From Rhodospirillaceae bacterium (GTDB taxonomy: Bacteria > Pseudomonadota > Alphaproteobacteria > Rhodospirillales > Rhodospirillaceae), in contig JABJAH010000040.1 of the NCBI GenBank assembly GCA_018666155.1, positions 1-64,000 on the forward strand: a DNA stretch of 64,000 nt, read 5' to 3'. Made by a program: the position numbers and the translations under genes. Shown here piece after piece: positions 17,403 through 27,063 of the stretch. Below the pieces are notes generated by a model. It was not told the DNA's origin, made no database searches, and saw nothing but the letters and a program-made list of their open reading frames with translations. Numbering within the stretch: the first letter of the stretch is position 1; the number at the start of each line of letters is the position of its first letter.

Positions 17403-19136
17403 TTAGCCTGCATCGCGCTCGGGCACTCCGTCGATTTCCAGTCCATCGCGGTAAAACTGGTAATTCGCCTTGCCCTGGGACTTGGCATGGAACATCGCGA
17501 CGTCCGCTTTGTGCAAGAGTTGCTTATCGTCATCAGCTTGTTCCGGATATATGGATATGCCGATGGACGCTGAGATTTGGCCTTCTTGGCCGTCGAGATC
17601 AAAGGGTTCTGTCAGCGATTCCAGGATACGGTCGGCGACCACGACTGTGCTCTCAATGCTGTCGATCAGCGGCATGATCACGGTGAATTCGTCGCCACCC
17701 AACCTGGCAACAGTATCCGATTCACGAACGCAGTAATTAAGGCGATCCGCTGTCTGTTTAAGCAGAATATCGCCTGCATCATGACCCAAGGTGTCGTTGA
17801 CCGCCTTGAAGCCATCAAGGTCGATGAACATTAAACCGATGTTCGTTTTTGTCCGGCGGCTTTCTATAACCAACCGCGCAAGGCGATCCATAAACAGTGC
17901 CCGATTCGGAATTCCTGTCAGTTGATCGTAATTCGCCTGATAGCGGATTTGCTCTTCATCAAGTTTACGCTCCGTAATGTCATTGATGATAGCTGCGAAT
18001 TGCTGGACCTCACCGTCCGGACCGCGGACCAGAGATAAAGCCTGACGGGCAGCGTAGCGATCACCAGCCTTGTTTTTGCACCATTGCTCCCATTCGATCT
18101 GACCAGTCTTTTGGAGATCTTTCATGGTATCGCGGTAGACTTTCTCGTCGAAAAACAGAACTGACTTAAAGGAGTGGCCGACGACTTCCTTTGCCTCTAA
18201 GCCCGTAATTGCCGTAAAGGCGCGATTGATTTTTGTTATGCGCTCGCCGGCGTCTGCGACCAGCAAGCCTTCGCTCGTGTGGTCAAAAACTGTCGCAGCG
18301 AGGCGGAGTTCGGACTCTGCTTGTTTTTGTTCGGACACGTCTCGCAACGTGAGGACGTATCCCGTTGTCTGTTTATTCTCACGCATTGGGGCGATGGTAT
18401 ATTCAGCCTCAAAAGAAACCCCATCGCCGCGCACCAATCGCACCTCTTGCGTGACGTAGTACCGTCCTTTTTGCATGTCCGATAAAAGCGACAACTGTTG
18501 CCCAGCGTTATCTGTTCCGGTTCCATAAATAAATGCACCGTCAATCGACATACCGCGAAGAGCATGTAAATCGCGGTCTAATATTTCAGCGGCTGTCGGA
18601 TTAGCCACTGTGATATGGCCATCTAAGTTAACCCCGATAATCCCTTCACTCGCGGCGTCGATGATCTGGCGTGTTTGGCGTGACAAGCGCTCAAGCTCTT
18701 CCGTATGCGCTGACTGCGCATCGACCGAGCTTTGCTGAGTTTTCGCTCCACCACTTTGATGTACGGGCTGAATCGTCACCAACACACGGTCGCGACTTTT
18801 AGGCTTTTCAAGTTTTGTAGCGCGCACATCGGCCACGATCACCTGGCCGCCGGCACCGACCAATTCGAGACGCGTAGGCCGCTTACTCCGCGTTAACGAA
18901 GTTAAACTTTTGGATAGCTTTTTACGTTCGTCAGACGCGACGAGGTCAGCAAATGACTGTCCAACAGGCGTCGCCTTTCCGGTGTAACCGAGCAATGCAA
19001 GGCCAGCCGGATTAATATCGATAAGAGTGGTTGAATCGCAAAGGCACACGCCATCTGAAGCCATTTCAGCAAGTGGGCTGAACGGCGAGGCCACTTTCGG
19101 TTTCGATTTTATCGCGACTTTTTTCTGTCCTGCCAT
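17403..19136 (-). CDS. Diguanylate cyclase with multiple PAS domains
   Basis: A 577-residue cytoplasmic signalling protein. PAS-like domains lie at about residues 20-115, 140-265 and 270-395, with a PAC-type linker before the GGDEF domain (about 405-570). The active-site GGDEF is at residues 480-484, preceded by RESD (471-474), a canonical product-inhibition site, so c-di-GMP synthesis with feedback control is expected. No EAL domain follows and no signal peptide or membrane span is seen. The ATG at 19136 (MAGQKK) is preferred; an ATG at 19193 is in frame, and neither has a strong ribosome-binding site. An inverted repeat (cacgag/ctcgtg, 19153-19170) lies just upstream. Confidence 0.9.
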   Translation of the reverse strand: MAGQKKVAIKSKPKVASPFSPLAEMASDGVCLCDSTTLIDINPAGLALLGYTGKATPVGQSFADLVASDERKKLSKSLTSLTRSKRPTRLELVGAGGQVIVADVRATKLEKPKSRDRVLVTIQPVHQSGGAKTQQSSVDAQSAHTEELERLSRQTRQIIDAASEGIIGVNLDGHITVANPTAAEILDRDLHALRGMSIDGAFIYGTGTDNAGQQLSLLSDMQKGRYYVTQEVRLVRGDGVSFEAEYTIAPMRENKQTTGYVLTLRDVSEQKQAESELRLAATVFDHTSEGLLVADAGERITKINRAFTAITGLEAKEVVGHSFKSVLFFDEKVYRDTMKDLQKTGQIEWEQWCKNKAGDRYAARQALSLVRGPDGEVQQFAAIINDITERKLDEEQIRYQANYDQLTGIPNRALFMDRLARLVIESRRTKTNIGLMFIDLDGFKAVNDTLGHDAGDILLKQTADRLNYCVRESDTVARLGGDEFTVIMPLIDSIESTVVVADRILESLTEPFDLDGQEGQISASIGISIYPEQADDDKQLLHKADVAMFHAKSQGKANYQFYRDGLEIDGVPERDAG

Positions 19137-19193
19137 CGGTATATTTTTGCGGCACGAGACTAGACTCGTGCTGTGCGCAACAGCCCCCAACAT

Positions 19194-19571
19194 GAAATAC
19201 GCACGTTTGCGCCCACTAAGTTTAGCTGCGCGTCTTCTAAAAGCCCAGGGGCTCGGCCATATATTGCCCTCACCAACAGCAAATTTTTATTCGCTAAAAA
19301 CCCTTTGACCCAACGGCGCTGGCTCCGTATTATTAGTTTCGAATAAAAACTATAGATTACTGTCTTAAGTCACGAAAGGCCCCCGATGGCTGGCACTGCT
19401 CCTTATTTTCCGCCGTCCGCACGCAGATTTTCTGTGCGGTGCCAACGTCTCTCTTTAGAGATATCGGCGCAGGGTCGACTGGATATCATCGTGACAAAAC
19501 CGGCCCCGACAGCGTCACAGGATCAAACAGCTTGTCGCCAGCCGACGAGGGTTCTGCCATTGACGTCCTGC
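19194..19571. other. Non-coding stretch between GGDEF gene and msrQ
   Basis: About 380 bases without a supportable gene. It holds AT-rich segments near 19280-19370, a GC-rich hairpin-like repeat (ccgcac/gtgcgg near 19419-19441) and a plus-strand frame at 19386-19685 that runs antisense into msrQ with no recognisable product. Both neighbours are on the minus strand, so this stretch holds the 3' end of msrQ and the promoter of the GGDEF gene. Confidence 0.4.
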
Positions 19572-20198
19572 TCAGGCCCATTTTTTATATATGCGGACCC
19601 CAAAAAAGCAGGCGAGGATAACCGCGTAGATCGCCGGTTCGGTATAGTCGGCTTTGAGCATCATATAAAAATGGATCACGCCTAGAACGGCTGCTGGGTA
19701 AACCAGCCTGTGCAGACGGCGCCACTTTCGCCCCCCTAACCGCTTAATCATTTTATCTGTCGAGGTCACAGCCAATGGCGTCAGCATCAGAACTGCTGCC
19801 ATTCCAAGGGTTATGTAGACCCGCTTAACGATGTCTTGCCAAATGCCAGACCAGTAGAAGAATTGGTCTAAGCCGATGTAGCTTGAGAAATGCAAGATGA
19901 CATAGAAAAACGCAAACAAACCGAGCATGCGGCGCAGGCGTCCAATTGTGTTCCATCCCGTCAAAACACGAATTGGTGTGACGGCAAGTGCAATGAGGAT
20001 GAACCTCAAAGCCCAATCTCCGAGGTCCCGGGTTATGGCCTCAATAGGGTTCGCCCCAAGTCCCCCGGTAAGGGCTCGAGCGATAAGCCAAAAGATCGGC
20101 ACCAGACACAAAAGGAAGACGACCGGCTTTAGCCAGCGCGTCCTTTTCGTCTTTGATCGAGGCTCGGTTGCCCCAGCATTTTGAGTGGTATCTGTCAT
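19572..20198 (-). CDS. msrQ: Heme-binding membrane subunit of methionine sulfoxide reductase
   Basis: A 208-residue inner-membrane protein of the YedZ/MsrQ family, which passes electrons from the quinone pool or flavin to the periplasmic molybdoenzyme MsrP for repair of oxidised methionine. About six helices are visible, with conserved GRLRRMLGL, a heme-ligand type histidine in YVILHFSSYIGLD and WRRLHRLVYPAAVLGVIHF near residue 160. Its usual partner msrP lies 9.5 kb away (29705-30682) on the same strand instead of next to it. It is divergent from an MFS gene. Confidence 0.92.
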   Translation of the reverse strand: MTDTTQNAGATEPRSKTKRTRWLKPVVFLLCLVPIFWLIARALTGGLGANPIEAITRDLGDWALRFILIALAVTPIRVLTGWNTIGRLRRMLGLFAFFYVILHFSSYIGLDQFFYWSGIWQDIVKRVYITLGMAAVLMLTPLAVTSTDKMIKRLGGRKWRRLHRLVYPAAVLGVIHFYMMLKADYTEPAIYAVILACFFGVRIYKKWA

Positions 20199-20289
20199 AC
20201 TAACTGCCGTGTACTCTAACTCGTCGCATGGGGAAAGTATTTGCTCTCACACATCGGCGTGAGACACGAGTTTGTGAGGAAATAGGCGC

Positions 20290-21630
20290 ATGTCAATCGA
20301 TACCAGCTGCAATAAGTTTGGCCCGGTGTGGCTGTCGCCGGGTGTGGAGAAGGGGAACACCTGGACCCTCATGTACGCAGCCTTTTTTACGATTGGCCTC
20401 CTCACCTTCATCGGCATTGGCACGCCCTACGTCCTGACCGAGATATTGCGGATACCAAGCGACGAGCAAGGGACAGTCAGTGGCAATCTCGTCTTTTGGA
20501 CTGAAATCGTTTCTCTCTTGTTGTTTGGCCCCGTAGGCATTGCAGCGGACCGCATCGGTCGGAAGTCCGTCTACCTCTTTGGCTTCCTAACAATGGGCCT
20601 GGGTTACGCACTCTATCCCACAGCCGATACAGTTACCGAATTGACGCTATATAGAGTCATCTACGCGATCGGGATCGCGACCTCTACAGGTATGCTCGCG
20701 ACAATCGTCACAGACTATCCGCAGGAAGCATCCCGCGGAAAACTTGTCGGTATTGTTGGCGCGATGAATGGTCTCGGCGTGGTTTTCATTAATCGACTAT
20801 TTGGCTCTCTACCCGAGCGGTTTACGTCCGGTGGTATGGACGGCGTTGCGGCAGGGGAAATGGTTCATTGGCTCGTTGCCGGACTTTGCGTGATATCGAC
20901 TGTGGTGCTTTGGTTTGGTCTCAAAGATGGCACACCGGTGCAGGCTGAAAATAAACCACCCATTAAAGATCTTGCGGTTAGCGCATTCAGACAAGGTATG
21001 CGTAATCCACGCATCGCGCTGTCTTACGGCGCTGCATTCATAGCCCGCGGCGACCTGGTCATTCTGGGCACATTCTTAACGCTGTGGGGCACACTCGCGG
21101 GAACCGCTCAGGGTCTGCCAACCTCAGAGGCCACCAAAAATGCGACACTGGCCTTTGTCGCAGCACAATCCGCCGCGCTGGTGTGGACGCTTATCATCGT
21201 ATTTTTTATCGATCGCTTTAATCGCACAGGCTTCTTAGCATTCTGTATGGGATTGGCCGCGCTGGGATATCTAGGCATGGGATTTGTCGATGATCCGACG
21301 GCTTCGGATTCCCTCCCCTTCATCATCTTGCTTGGGATCGGTCAAATTTCAGCGTTCTTTGGGTCTCAGGCATTGGTTGGTCAAGAAGCACCGATCGCGG
21401 AACGCGGCGCCGTTATTGGCGGTTTTAATATTTCGGGTGCTATTGGAATCTTGTTTTGCGCGGTGTTGGGAGGCTGGCTATACGACACTGTATCGCCGGG
21501 TGCTGTTTTCATCATGGTCGGCGGAATCAATACCGTGATCTTTTTGCTAGCAATATTAGTACGATGGAAGTCGCCTGGCCGTATGCCGGGTGAGTCTGGG
21601 GCCTCGGACGGCCCTGCCCTCGCTGGATAA
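20290..21630 (+). CDS. Major facilitator superfamily transporter
   Basis: A 446-residue inner-membrane carrier with about 12 hydrophobic segments. GIAADRIGRKSVYLFG (about residues 84-99) is the conserved MFS loop between helices 2 and 3, and FFIDRFNRTGFLA marks the equivalent loop in the second half. The substrate is unknown. GAGGAAA precedes the ATG. It is a lone gene divergent from msrQ, followed by 190 bases and then the autotransporter. Confidence 0.85.
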   Translation: MSIDTSCNKFGPVWLSPGVEKGNTWTLMYAAFFTIGLLTFIGIGTPYVLTEILRIPSDEQGTVSGNLVFWTEIVSLLLFGPVGIAADRIGRKSVYLFGFLTMGLGYALYPTADTVTELTLYRVIYAIGIATSTGMLATIVTDYPQEASRGKLVGIVGAMNGLGVVFINRLFGSLPERFTSGGMDGVAAGEMVHWLVAGLCVISTVVLWFGLKDGTPVQAENKPPIKDLAVSAFRQGMRNPRIALSYGAAFIARGDLVILGTFLTLWGTLAGTAQGLPTSEATKNATLAFVAAQSAALVWTLIIVFFIDRFNRTGFLAFCMGLAALGYLGMGFVDDPTASDSLPFIILLGIGQISAFFGSQALVGQEAPIAERGAVIGGFNISGAIGILFCAVLGGWLYDTVSPGAVFIMVGGINTVIFLLAILVRWKSPGRMPGESGASDGPALAG

Positions 21631-21822
21631 ATCCATTGAAGCTCGGCCGTTTGGCCATTGGGTACATTTTTAGCGAAATCCTGCCACATTTTGGCACTAT
21701 GCACGGCAGTTCAGGGCACGGATGGATTGACTTAACCGCCTCAAGGCGTGTCTACATTGGCCCCATAATTGAATATAGGGATTTGCCCCATATGACAGGG
21801 AGCAAATGGGGACGAAAATAGA

Positions 21823-24800
21823 GTGACGGTTCGAATGAGTTTCACCACTTCCAAGCTGACAATCCTGACCCGCTTGGCCTTCGTATTATCGGCGGCCGTG
21901 CTTTCCGCAAAACCCGCTCTGGCGGATGATCTAACCATTTCGGATGACCGAACCACCTCCGCTGATACGGCGACCGGTGACGGCAACGGCGCGGGCGACA
22001 TCATCATCGATGGTGCCGGAATCGTCGAGCTGACAAACGGCCCAGCTATCATCATCAACAGCGACAACAACTTTACGAACGACGGTCAAATTCAACTGAC
22101 GTCGGAATCCGATGCGACTGGCGTTTTGGTTGATGGATCCGTTGGCAATTTGACCGGCAACATAATCAACAACAATCTGATCTCTGTCCCTGGCCCGCCC
22201 ACAGACAGCAACCTGATTGACACGCCGGTCGATAATTACGGCATCCGGGTCAATGGGCCGGGCACGTTAACGGGCTCTGTGGTCAACAGTACTGCGGGCG
22301 CTATCGAAGTCGGTGGCGATGAGTCATTTGGTATTTTCATCGACACGGACTTAACCGGTTCGATCGACAACCAGGGTCGAATCACAACCATTGGTGATGA
22401 CGCCACGTCGATCAGCGTTAACCGTGCCGTGACCGGCGACCTGTCTAACTCAGGAACGATCAACGCCGGGGGGGCGGGAGGAATTAGCGTCTATGTCGGC
22501 GGTGCGGTCGGCGGTGCGATTTCAAACACTGGGACAATAAACACGGGGGCCGCAGAGTCTCGTGACATTGACTTCAATATTGTCCCTGAATCTTCAGGTG
22601 AAGCATCTCTTTGGATCGCGAACTCTGTCAGTGGTGGGTTCTTCAATAGCGGAAATCAGGTCACCGACGCCCTCGAACCGGGATTGGATGCTGAGGACCC
22701 TGCAGCCGCAATTGCAGATGCAAACCTTGGCGCCACTGGCGGCGGCCCCGCCTTGCGTATACGTCCGGGCGGGCCCAGCGGAACCTTTAGTAATATTTCA
22801 CTCGGCGCTGTAGGAACCGGCGACAGTGCTTTTGCCATCCTCAACCAGGGTCTAATAACGACCGGGAGTGCTGCCGAAGGCACCGCCGTTGAGGGAATTG
22901 TCATTGAAGGGATGATGTCAGGCGGCACCATCTACTCAACCACTCTGGCGGGTGGCTTGAGCAATGATGGCGGTGATATCCGGGTTGGCACGGTTGATGC
23001 ATCAGCCCTAGCAATCCGAATTGGCGATTATGCAACCGTTCCGTCCATCAACAACAGCGGCGAAATACTGGCCATTACGAGTGACTCCGAGGAAGACGTT
23101 AACGCAGGAACAATCGGCACCTTGGGAGGCGACACGACCGCGATCCTGGTTGAGCAAAATGGATCCCTGACCAGTCTGACCAACACGGGCATCATTCGCG
23201 CAAACGCAGCGGGTTCCGGCTCAAGTGCTTTTGCAATCGTTGACCGCGCGGGAACACTGACCAGTTTCTCGAACACCGGCGATGTGCTCGCTCAGATTCG
23301 GGATGGCTCGACCGGAACGACCACAGCATTGGACGTTAGAACATCCACTAACGATTTCACGTTCTTCAATTCCGGTACTATGGAAGGCGACGTTTACCTA
23401 GGCAACGGTAACGGCGACACAACCTATACCGTGACGGGCGGGTCTGTCCTGGGCACAATTAACTCGCTGGGCGGCGGCAACGATGTAATTTCACTATCGG
23501 ACGCGACCGTTACAGGGACCTTCCAATTCACCACCGGTACAAAAACAGCGTCGGTTATCAACAGCACTTTGTCTGCTGGCTTCGCACACACTGGAGCGGA
23601 AATTGACCTCACGGTTTCAAATACTGACTGGACCATTCTCGCCGATGCGGGTGCTTCGCTGCGCACGTTGGATATTCAGGGTGGAACAACGCTTCGCATT
23701 GAAGTCGATGGCGTTAACAATCGAGCTGGTACGTTGAGTGCGACCGGCATCGCAAACTTGGCGGCTGACACGACCATCGTCCCGATACTACGGAATTTCA
23801 TTACGGATCAGCAGACCTTTACTCTGGTTGAAGCGGGACAGCTTAATACAACCCTCGTCGCGACCGCAGCCGTGCCGGCTGATACGTCGTATATGCACAA
23901 CATCCAGGTCATTAGTGATGACGCCAACCCCAATGCCATCCTCCTGCAAGTAACCCGTCGTAACGCCGCAGACCTAGGGCTGTCGGCCAATTTGGGCACC
24001 CTTTACGAAGGGGCAGCCGCAGCGCTTAGTGGTGACACAAATCTCTTTACCGGTCTCGCTGGAATAGCAACTCAAGCCGAATTTGAAGACGCCCTGATCC
24101 AACTTCTCCCGGACACCAGCAGCGCTGTGATGCAGGCCGCTATCGACCAACAGAACATGGCGTTGGGAGCGATCAACCGCCGCCTCGACCGGGTCCCAGC
24201 CCTCGGCTTTTATCGCGACAAGCCCTCCGTTTGGGTCCAAGCCATGACGCACTACGCCAGGCGCGACCCTGTGGGCGAACAATTAGGATATACGACCTGG
24301 TCAGGGGGTATCGCGATTGGCGCCGATCGTCAGGTCGGTAGGCTTGCTCGCGCCGGTATCGCCTACACCCAGTTGTGGAGTTTCCCAGACGAACTGACGT
24401 CTTTTGACAAACCGACGGAATTCAGCAGCTCGCAACTCAACGGGTACATTCGCATGGGCGATGAAATCCGCAACCTGCAAGGCAGCGTGACGCTCGGTTA
24501 TGATTCCTTAAACAGCGAACGCAAAGTTAGATTCGATACGCTCGACAGAACATCGTTGGGTGACTGGAACGGGTATCATTTCAGTACAGCCTGGCAGCTC
24601 GCGCTTGGTATGCGACGCGGCACCCTGAGCTTTATTCCAACGGCACGTGTCCAGTACCTTTATCTCCACCAAGGAGCCTACACGGAAGACGGTGGCGGCA
24701 ACGGGCTGAATTTGAATGTATTGGCCAACAACACTGACTCTCTGCGCGGCAGCCTGGGGCTAGCCGGACGCAAGGTTTTCATACAGGAAACCAACACAAG

Positions 24801-25053
24801 TTTAGAGTTTGAGCTTCGGTCGAATTACACCCGTGAATTTATGACGGGAGATCAAGATTTTGAGCTGACCTTTGCGGCCGGCGGAACGCCTTTCATTCTC
24901 CAGCGGCAAGGCAACACACAAGGTCTGGTTTCCCTGGGCTTCGGCGTTTTTTATAAGAACGAACACGCTACGGTGTCGTTCGATTATGACGGTGAGAAGG
25001 GTGGTGGTTACACCGCTCACACTGGTGCCGTAACGGTTCGATTCAGGTTCTAA
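21823..25053 (+). CDS. Autotransporter (type Va secretion)
   Basis: A 1076-residue outer-membrane protein starting at GTG 21823 (ATG at 21835 also in frame). A signal peptide ends near residue 34 (AKPALA). The passenger (about 35-770) is a beta-helix built of irregular repeats of the form LxNxGxI, rich in Asn, Gly and Ser. An alpha-helical linker (MALGAINRRLDRV, near residue 790) leads into a C-terminal barrel of about 265 residues, which ends in alternating aromatic residues and a final Phe (VTVRFRF), the Bam recognition form. Function may be adhesion or surface coating, as no protease or lipase motif was seen. Confidence 0.88.
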   Translation: MTVRMSFTTSKLTILTRLAFVLSAAVLSAKPALADDLTISDDRTTSADTATGDGNGAGDIIIDGAGIVELTNGPAIIINSDNNFTNDGQIQLTSESDATGVLVDGSVGNLTGNIINNNLISVPGPPTDSNLIDTPVDNYGIRVNGPGTLTGSVVNSTAGAIEVGGDESFGIFIDTDLTGSIDNQGRITTIGDDATSISVNRAVTGDLSNSGTINAGGAGGISVYVGGAVGGAISNTGTINTGAAESRDIDFNIVPESSGEASLWIANSVSGGFFNSGNQVTDALEPGLDAEDPAAAIADANLGATGGGPALRIRPGGPSGTFSNISLGAVGTGDSAFAILNQGLITTGSAAEGTAVEGIVIEGMMSGGTIYSTTLAGGLSNDGGDIRVGTVDASALAIRIGDYATVPSINNSGEILAITSDSEEDVNAGTIGTLGGDTTAILVEQNGSLTSLTNTGIIRANAAGSGSSAFAIVDRAGTLTSFSNTGDVLAQIRDGSTGTTTALDVRTSTNDFTFFNSGTMEGDVYLGNGNGDTTYTVTGGSVLGTINSLGGGNDVISLSDATVTGTFQFTTGTKTASVINSTLSAGFAHTGAEIDLTVSNTDWTILADAGASLRTLDIQGGTTLRIEVDGVNNRAGTLSATGIANLAADTTIVPILRNFITDQQTFTLVEAGQLNTTLVATAAVPADTSYMHNIQVISDDANPNAILLQVTRRNAADLGLSANLGTLYEGAAAALSGDTNLFTGLAGIATQAEFEDALIQLLPDTSSAVMQAAIDQQNMALGAINRRLDRVPALGFYRDKPSVWVQAMTHYARRDPVGEQLGYTTWSGGIAIGADRQVGRLARAGIAYTQLWSFPDELTSFDKPTEFSSSQLNGYIRMGDEIRNLQGSVTLGYDSLNSERKVRFDTLDRTSLGDWNGYHFSTAWQLALGMRRGTLSFIPTARVQYLYLHQGAYTEDGGGNGLNLNVLANNTDSLRGSLGLAGRKVFIQETNTSLEFELRSNYTREFMTGDQDFELTFAAGGTPFILQRQGNTQGLVSLGFGVFYKNEHATVSFDYDGEKGGGYTAHTGAVTVRFRF

Positions 25054-25075
25054 TTCCGACGTAAATCCGCTGGCT

Positions 25076-25867
25076 TCAGAAGCGATAGGCGAATAGAGCC
25101 TGAGGCGCGAATTCATTGGTGTTGCGATCGCCTAACTTGTTGAACCAAATCGAAAATTCGACGCCAACAAACACCCTCCCCGGCGTGCCGTTTAGTGCCT
25201 TGCCGATGTCCCAGCGGATTTGCTCTTGATTGAGAACATGGGCAACCAGACTGTTCCCGAAAGAATCGCGCCTCTTATCAATGAACTCCAGATGCCCGTT
25301 GATCGCAAAGTCGTGCCGTCCGACGGAGAACGGATAGCCCCAATTAAAATCAATCATGTAGCTATCGGTCTGGGTAGGTGCGCCGCCCTTTGCAACACCA
25401 GAGCTATCATCGATGTAGGCAGTAAAATCGAGATTCGCGAAATCAAACCCAGGTAAATCTAAGGACAGGCGTACACCCGGAAGGTACTTAAGAACTTTGG
25501 CATCCATAGCCCAGTTGAGGCCGGCGATAAGACCGATGTCTGTGATGGGCCCAAAGGCGATATCGTCACCCGTGATCTTACTCATACTGAAATTCGCATA
25601 GTACTCAGCGTAGATGTCCCAATTGTTGTAAAAGGGCGTCGTGCTTTCGGCGAGGTCGACAAAGAAATAGTTGTCGCCGTATGCCCAGCCGTCGGAATGC
25701 TCGACAGTAAAGACAATGGTTGTGTTTTTACCGCCGCCGGCAAAGGTCGGTGTGCTGATAACACCGAAGTTGGATTGAAACTCAGTTTGCGACCAATCAA
25801 ATGCCCAGGCCGGCTGCACAACGACAGCGGCAACAAGACCGGCCAATACGGCAGTGATTGTCTTCAT
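25076..25867 (-). CDS. Tsx-like outer-membrane nucleoside channel
   Basis: A 263-residue outer-membrane barrel protein. A signal peptide covers about residues 1-22 (cleavage after AWA). The mature protein opens FDWSQTEFQS and contains GDNYFFVDL and an INGHLEFIDKRRD-like strand. It ends FAYRF, with a C-terminal Phe expected of barrel proteins. The pattern fits the Tsx family, which lets nucleosides cross the outer membrane. The strand is opposite to the autotransporter (22 bases apart). A SUMF1-like gene lies 48 bases upstream on the same strand. Confidence 0.72.
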   Translation of the reverse strand: MKTITAVLAGLVAAVVVQPAWAFDWSQTEFQSNFGVISTPTFAGGGKNTTIVFTVEHSDGWAYGDNYFFVDLAESTTPFYNNWDIYAEYYANFSMSKITGDDIAFGPITDIGLIAGLNWAMDAKVLKYLPGVRLSLDLPGFDFANLDFTAYIDDSSGVAKGGAPTQTDSYMIDFNWGYPFSVGRHDFAINGHLEFIDKRRDSFGNSLVAHVLNQEQIRWDIGKALNGTPGRVFVGVEFSIWFNKLGDRNTNEFAPQALFAYRF

Positions 25868-25915
25868 CCCGGCCCACGGTTGCGCGTTTGGGCCCGAAAA
25901 GATAGCGGTAACGGG

Positions 25916-26875
25916 TTAGTTCAAATCTCGCGCCAAACGAAACCCGAACATGAAATAGGCCAAATCAGCAGGGTCTCTGCCACGGAAGGTTGGTCGATGC
26001 CGTGACACACGAGTTCGCCAACTGCCACTGCGCACCGCCCTCTTCTCACAAACACCCTGGGCTTGATGAGCAGAGCCATCGACTGGCTCTTCGGAATAAA
26101 GCATCAGCGAGCAATCCTCGTTCCACTCCCAAACGTTGCCTATGGTGTCGTAGAGGCCGAACGCGTTTGGCTTGAATTGACCGACAGACGCCACCGTTTG
26201 GAAACCGTCATCACATGCTGCAGCCGTGGCCGCCGCGTTCGTGCCAATTTTTGAGCGGGGGTCTGTCAGGCCGGATTGATCAAAGACGTTGCCGTACTGG
26301 CAAATCTGATTTTCGTCATCTCCCCACGGCCAAACTGCTGTCGATCCGGCTTTGGCGGCATATTCCCATTCCGCTTCCGTCAACATGCGATAGGGCAACC
26401 CTGTGTGACCGGCCAGCCAAAGCGTGTAAGCCTTGGCATCGATCCAATCGACACAGACGACTGGCTCGTCATCAGCCACATCAGTTCCAATACCGGGATT
26501 GCGCCAGTTGACCCCGTCCACCGCATAGCGCCCGCCAGACGTGACGCACCCGTTGGTCGCGCTGTACCCAGTCGCCTCAACAAAGGCTGCATACTCAGCA
26601 TTGGTGACTTCGAAACGACCTGCCGCGAATGGCTTGGCAATGGTGACCGATCGAATAGGCCCTTCGGGGCGCATTTCATTGTCGCGCATTTGCTCTTCTC
26701 GGTCTGACCCCATCTGAAAGGTGCCGCCAGGGATGACGACCATTTCAGGACAGTCGGCACAATCCCGGAAGGCTGCGCCCGGCGATAGCGACAAGGGTTG
26801 AGCTATTGCTCCCTCGATCGATAAGGTCGCGAGTACGGCTGCAAGAGCCAATCCTGAAAAACGCATACGATTCAT
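25916..26875 (-). CDS. Exported SUMF1/FGE-like domain protein lacking FGE catalytic cysteines
   Basis: A 319-residue protein with a signal peptide (about residues 1-25, AIA|Q). The rest is a formylglycine-generating-enzyme-sulfatase domain: CADCPEMVVIPGGTFQMGSD, FEVTNAEYAAFV, MLTEAEWEYAAKAG, IGNVWEWNEDC and a final FGFRLARDL. The copper-binding cysteine pair expected in the RSGSW...R region of true FGE is replaced by Arg/Ser, so sulfatase activation is unlikely; other SUMF1-like proteins bind or modify other partners. At least seven other cysteines suggest disulfides in the periplasm. No sulfatase gene is nearby. Confidence 0.78.
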   Translation of the reverse strand: MNRMRFSGLALAAVLATLSIEGAIAQPLSLSPGAAFRDCADCPEMVVIPGGTFQMGSDREEQMRDNEMRPEGPIRSVTIAKPFAAGRFEVTNAEYAAFVEATGYSATNGCVTSGGRYAVDGVNWRNPGIGTDVADDEPVVCVDWIDAKAYTLWLAGHTGLPYRMLTEAEWEYAAKAGSTAVWPWGDDENQICQYGNVFDQSGLTDPRSKIGTNAAATAAACDDGFQTVASVGQFKPNAFGLYDTIGNVWEWNEDCSLMLYSEEPVDGSAHQAQGVCEKRAVRSGSWRTRVSRHRPTFRGRDPADLAYFMFGFRLARDLN

Positions 26876-27063
26876 TTTCTAGTCTCCCTTGTCCTCTGTT
26901 CGCTAAGAGTAGGATTCAAAGTGACCAGTATGCAAAGGGTTTCAAGTCCGATCTCAACGTGTCCGCCCACCAGTCGGACACAGAGCGTGGGACAACGCTA
27001 GCCGACGGTGAATGCTTGATATGATTCATCACGCGATTTTTCACGCCCTTAGAGGATTTGACC

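Noticed and set aside
19386..19685. Plus-strand 99-codon frame antisense to msrQ
   Set aside because: Runs into the well-supported msrQ on the other strand and has no family or start signal.
21682..21705. Sigma-54-like ttggcactatgcacg upstream of the autotransporter
   Set aside because: The GG and GC elements are only six bases apart rather than ten, so it cannot serve as a -24/-12 promoter.
22000..23700. Repeats within the autotransporter as a CRISPR-like or tandem DNA repeat
   Set aside because: The repetition is at the protein level (beta-helix rungs); the DNA units differ in length and sequence.
25916..26875. True formylglycine-generating enzyme
   Set aside because: The catalytic cysteine pair is missing and there is no sulfatase gene nearby.
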